From Holosporales bacterium (lineage in GTDB: Bacteria > Pseudomonadota > Alphaproteobacteria > RUG11792): a stretch of 12,621 nt of DNA. Position 1 is the first letter of the stretch. Each line of letters starts with the position of its first letter. Of the stretch, positions 12,349 through 12,621 are shown in pieces. The position numbers were made by a program, and so were the translations under genes. The notes below the pieces were generated by a model. The model was not told the origin of the DNA and searched no databases. It was given only the letters and a program-made list of their open reading frames with translations. The DNA lies in the NCBI GenBank assembly GCA_031275915.1, contig JAISOC010000091.1, positions 1 through 12,621 of the forward strand, in the 5' to 3' direction.

Positions 12349-12597
12349 TCAGACATCAGAAGGAGTATCAACAATTGAGAAGCACACGTCTCCATTTGTA
12401 TATAGAAAGCACTCCTTAATTTCATGTGACTCAGGACTTCCATCGTTTTTCGTGAATGATACTGTCTCACTGATTTTTGAAAGATACGGAACATGACCAT
12501 CCATGATAGTGAATGGCCCATTTTCGGAAACACACGAAATTTCCTTAACCTCTCCCTCGAAAATTCTTTTTTCATCTGACACTAGTACGAATTTCAT
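12349..12597 (-). CDS. atpC: ATP synthase epsilon subunit, short form lacking the C-terminal helices
   Basis: Epsilon belongs to the F1 central stalk and couples rotation to catalysis. The product has 82 residues. The sequence matches the N-terminal beta-sandwich domain: MKFVLVSDEKRIFEGEV at the start, then GPFTIMDGHVPYLSKI (27-42), and FLYTNGDVCFSIVD near the end. Typical bacterial epsilon is about 110-140 residues with a C-terminal helical hairpin that inhibits ATP hydrolysis. Here the stop follows the sandwich at once. Neither the sequence after the stop nor the other frames show the usual Ala/Glu/Arg-rich helices, so no simple frameshift explains the loss. Short epsilon subunits are known in some bacteria. 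ATG at 12597 has no Shine-Dalgarno, but the upstream gene ends only 12 bp before it. Confidence 0.87.
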   Translation of the reverse strand: MKFVLVSDEKRIFEGEVKEISCVSENGPFTIMDGHVPYLSKISETVSFTKNDGSPESHEIKECFLYTNGDVCFSIVDTPSDV

Positions 12598-12609
12598 TAG
12601 TGAGTATTT

Positions 12610-12621
12610 TTATGCTAACAT
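12610..12621 (-). CDS. atpD: Last codons of the gene upstream of atpC, probably atpD
   Basis: The minus strand enters the window as ATG-TTA-GCA-TAA, that is M-L-A-stop, 12 bp before the atpC start. In nearly all bacteria the gene directly upstream of atpC is atpD, encoding the ATP synthase beta subunit, which often ends in small or aliphatic residues. The assignment rests on gene order alone, and the frame is assumed. Confidence 0.3.
   Translation of the reverse strand: MLA

Noticed and set aside
12237..12575. 112-codon minus-strand frame overlapping atpC, considered as a frameshifted C-terminal part
   Set aside because: It lacks the Ala/Glu/Arg-rich helices of the epsilon C-terminal domain and mostly shadows atpC in another frame.

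Overview
The window comes from an AT-rich bacterial genome. A Gram-negative alphaproteobacterium fits best, probably a host-associated one of the Holosporales/Rickettsiales kind. The supporting evidence is lipid A synthesis (lpxC), an alphaproteobacterial-type MJ0042 zinc-ribbon membrane protein, an outer-membrane beta-barrel, CtrA-like TTAA-N7-TTAAC boxes, and many exported low-complexity, repeat or coiled-coil proteins between housekeeping genes. The taxonomic placement is inference from gene content, not a search result.

Layout. Positions 1-711 (minus) hold a PhzF-family isomerase cut by the window edge. Positions 846-3808 hold three genes for unusual proteins: an exported Pro/Ser-rich protein (minus), an exported Lys-rich/leucine-rich-repeat protein with a C-terminal 19-residue tandem repeat (plus), and a beta-rich protein that resembles an Hcp-type tail-tube protein (plus). 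Positions 3931-4971 encode a D,D-carboxypeptidase (plus). Positions 7328-4983 (minus) form a tight three-gene operon behind a near-consensus promoter: two exported coiled-coil proteins and an outer-membrane beta-barrel protein.

Positions 9788-7468 (minus) carry lpxC, then rpiB, a 44-codon membrane micro-ORF and nth. The last three are joined by ATGA overlaps at both junctions. Divergently, 9969-11993 (plus) carry the zinc-ribbon protein and ffh, the signal recognition particle GTPase. A 355-bp non-coding stretch full of inverted repeats separates ffh from the convergent end of the ATP synthase operon, where atpC encodes an epsilon subunit without its usual C-terminal domain.

How the genes fit together: the two ends are core metabolism and export (atpC, ffh, lpxC, rpiB, nth). 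The middle, about 850-7330, is mostly envelope or secreted proteins: signal-peptide proteins, a candidate tail-tube protein, a peptidoglycan carboxypeptidase and a surface-type operon. CtrA-like boxes precede the LRR gene and the Hcp-like gene, and a weaker one lies upstream of the coiled-coil operon. This suggests, without proving, a shared cell-cycle or developmental control of surface and effector proteins. No tRNA, rRNA, CRISPR array or insertion sequence was recognised.
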